Of a stretch of DNA of 6,490 nt, positions 5,510-6,490 are shown in pieces (position 1 is the stretch's first letter; each line of letters opens with the position of its first letter). Both the position numbers and the translations under genes were made by a program. A model generated the notes under the pieces. The model ran no database searches, was not told the origin of the DNA, and was given only the letters and a program-made list of their open reading frames with translations. The stretch is from Thaumarchaeota archaeon UBA160 (GTDB lineage Archaea; Thermoproteota; Nitrososphaeria; Conexivisphaerales; UBA164): assembly GCA_002506605.1 (NCBI GenBank), contig DAXX01000058.1, positions 6,759 through 13,248 on the forward strand, written 5' to 3'.

Positions 5510-6256
5510 TTAAACCTCACTTTTTTCAGATGATAATTGGGTGCCGCTTGCAAGCTTCATAAATACTTCCTCTAGGTCTTGACTGTCACCCTTTATTTCT
5601 TTTACAGAACCTGCCTTAAGCAAAACTCCTTGATTTATTATCCCTATCTCGTCGCAAAGCTTTTCTACTTCGAACATATTATGCGAGGAAACTATTACGA
5701 TAGATGAGTTCTTTGCCGCAAAGTCTTTTATAACGTTTCTTATGTTAATTGCGTGAAAGACATCAATGCCTGCGGTTGGCTCATCAAGAATCGCTAGCCT
5801 AGGTTTTACCATAAGGGCTCTTGCTATCTGTAACCTTCTTTTCATACCTTTGCTGTAAGATTTTGTTTTTTCATATATTTTATTCCCAAGATCAGCTATC
5901 CGGATTCCTTCTTCTAAGAATTCATTGTATTCTTCTTTATTTTTTGCATAAACCGTTGCTGCAAATGTTAGGTGCTCATATCCAGTTAAATTTCTGTACG
6001 TCCCAACGTCTTCTGGCACATATGAAATGTATTCTCTTGCAGTTTCTGGCCTGTTTACTATATCAACTTCGTTTAAAAATACGTTTCCAGAATCCGGTTT
6101 AAGAACAGTTGAAATTATTTTGAGCGTTGTAGTTTTTCCAGCTCCATTTGGACCTAAAAGCCCGAAAACCTTCCCTTCTTTGGCATTGAAACTTATTCCT
6201 CTCACGGCAATTATTTTGCCATAAGCTTTGAAGAGCTCTTTTACATAAAGGGGCAT
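5510..6256 (-). CDS. ABC exporter ATPase (NatA/DrrA-like), first gene of exporter operon
   Basis: This 248-residue cytoplasmic ATPase drives the ABC-2 permease encoded just downstream. It has Walker A GPNGAGKTTT (35-44), a Q-loop region VPEDVGTYRNLTGYEHL (80-96), signature YSKGMKRRLQIARAL (134-148), Walker B LAILDEPTAGID (154-165, E159) and switch H192. The Q-loop position carries glutamate (E82), and the signature starts YSKGM rather than LSGGQ. Both are familiar variants in the NatA/DrrA exporter class and do not suggest inactivity. The C-terminal tail (DLEEVFMKLASG, 227-238) is the usual end of this class. The ATG follows a TATA box at leaderless distance. The permease begins 2 nt after its TAA. 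The cargo (ion, drug, lipid or peptide) cannot be told from the sequence. Confidence 0.94.
   Translation of the reverse strand: MPLYVKELFKAYGKIIAVRGISFNAKEGKVFGLLGPNGAGKTTTLKIISTVLKPDSGNVFLNEVDIVNRPETAREYISYVPEDVGTYRNLTGYEHLTFAATVYAKNKEEYNEFLEEGIRIADLGNKIYEKTKSYSKGMKRRLQIARALMVKPRLAILDEPTAGIDVFHAINIRNVIKDFAAKNSSIVIVSSHNMFEVEKLCDEIGIINQGVLLKAGSVKEIKGDSQDLEEVFMKLASGTQLSSEKSEV
5514..5518 (-). promoter_or_regulatory. Shine-Dalgarno motif for the TTG start of the permease
   Basis: On the minus strand, GAGGT spans the last codons of the ATPase gene, 6 nt upstream of the TTG at 5507. It matches the archaeal anti-Shine-Dalgarno sequence and decides the non-ATG start. Confidence 0.6.
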
Positions 6257-6279
6257 CTGGTTATGTATAAAGCAGTCTG

Positions 6280-6293
6280 TTATAAACGGTTTT
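6280..6293 (-). promoter_or_regulatory. Archaeal promoter of the exporter operon
   Basis: On the minus strand, AAAACCG (6293-6287) is followed by TTTATAA (6287-6281). Its centre is about 28 nt before the ATG at 6256. There is no Shine-Dalgarno motif before the ATG, so a leaderless mRNA is expected. Confidence 0.55.
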
Positions 6294-6301
6294 TTAAAAA
6301 A
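6290..6301. repeat. T6A6 palindromic tract upstream of the exporter promoter
   Basis: Six T followed by six A form a perfect 12-bp palindrome, continued by TTAAATTT. It lies just upstream of the exporter BRE/TATA. It could be a bendable A-tract near the promoter, or a terminator for the transposase remnant that reads toward it. Either role is inference. Confidence 0.3.
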
Positions 6302-6375
6302 TTAAATTTCTGTACATTAGACCTTACGCGTAATTTATAATTTTTGCATGTGCATCATTAGCTTGAACGCTTTGT

Positions 6376-6490
6376 TTATGCGCCCATTATCCTCAGGTTA
6401 ACAAGCCGGCTACTATATTGGTTATCACCTCATAGTATTTTAGCCTGTTCCTGAACTCTCCGTCCATTATCATGAACTTCTTCATCTTGG
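6376..6490 (-). pseudogene. C-terminal end of a probable second transposase, apparently frameshifted
   Basis: A minus-strand frame enters from the right edge and reads MKKFMIMDGEFRNRLKYYEV then ITNIVAGLLT before a TGA at 6395-6393. Changing frame near 6401-6405 by one added base (for example TTG GTT AAC) turns the end into AGLVNLRIMGA with a TAA at 6378-6376. This resembles the ends of archaeal insertion-sequence transposases, from memory of their general pattern rather than a search. The most likely reading is a transposase whose last codons carry a 1-nt deletion. Only about 30 codons are visible, so the family is unknown. It could alternatively be a complete gene ending at TGA. Confidence 0.5.

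Noticed and set aside
5821..6224. Plus-strand open frames of 65 and 93 codons within the exporter ATPase
   Set aside because: They lie antisense to a clearly conserved ABC ATPase, have no promoter or family features, and are shadows of its codon pattern.
6304..6375. Right-end inverted repeat matching the candidate left insertion-sequence end
   Set aside because: Compared with TGGTAAAACTTGATAAACC, only short matches such as TCAAG are seen; no convincing terminal repeat.
1..6490. tRNA, rRNA, CRISPR array or riboswitch
   Set aside because: No cloverleaf-like segment, regularly spaced repeat or recognisable aptamer core was found by reading; almost all sequence is coding.

Overview
This AT-rich window is most likely archaeal. 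Three first genes have TATA-box/BRE-like promoters about 26-29 nt upstream of a start codon with almost no leader, which fits leaderless transcription. An internal gene instead carries a GAGGT Shine-Dalgarno motif. The gene content (MIP18/DUF59 protein, a fused two-domain ECF ATPase, a DedA protein, a NatAB-like exporter) fits a thermophilic or acidophilic archaeon such as Thermoplasmata, Thermoproteota or an ARMAN-like lineage. I cannot fix the lineage from sequence alone.

Layout. At 1-444 (minus) is the N-terminal part of an insertion-sequence transposase that runs off the left edge. Next comes a tightly packed plus-strand pair: a MIP18/DUF59 Fe-S assembly-type protein (536-853) and a DedA membrane protein (855-1547). 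Then comes a divergently organised ECF-type vitamin or metal importer. Its putative substrate-binding membrane subunit (S, minus, ending at 1553) faces away from the fused double ATPase (A-A', 2324-3580) and the T subunit (3558-4346). The short divergent intergenic region carries a TATA core usable on both strands and a perfect 21-bp palindrome. From 4308 to 6256 (minus) is a two-gene ABC exporter operon, with the ATPase first and the ABC-2 permease second. At 6376-6490 (minus) is the apparently frameshifted C-terminal end of a gene that looks like another transposase.

How the genes work together. S, A-A' and T together make all the parts of a stand-alone ECF importer, and the palindrome is placed to control both halves at once. 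The A-A'/T operon and the exporter operon converge and overlap tail to tail by 39 nt. The exporter ATPase and permease form a NatAB/DrrAB-like efflux unit with unknown substrate. The two transposase fragments at the edges, both on the minus strand, suggest a segment bracketed by mobile DNA or a contig broken at repeats.

Most noteworthy: the palindromic operator candidate and the start correction it implies for the S gene; the unidentified S component; asymmetric loss of ATPase motifs in A-A'; and degenerate coupling motifs in the T subunit. No stretch over 300 nt lacks a gene. I see no tRNA, rRNA, CRISPR or riboswitch.
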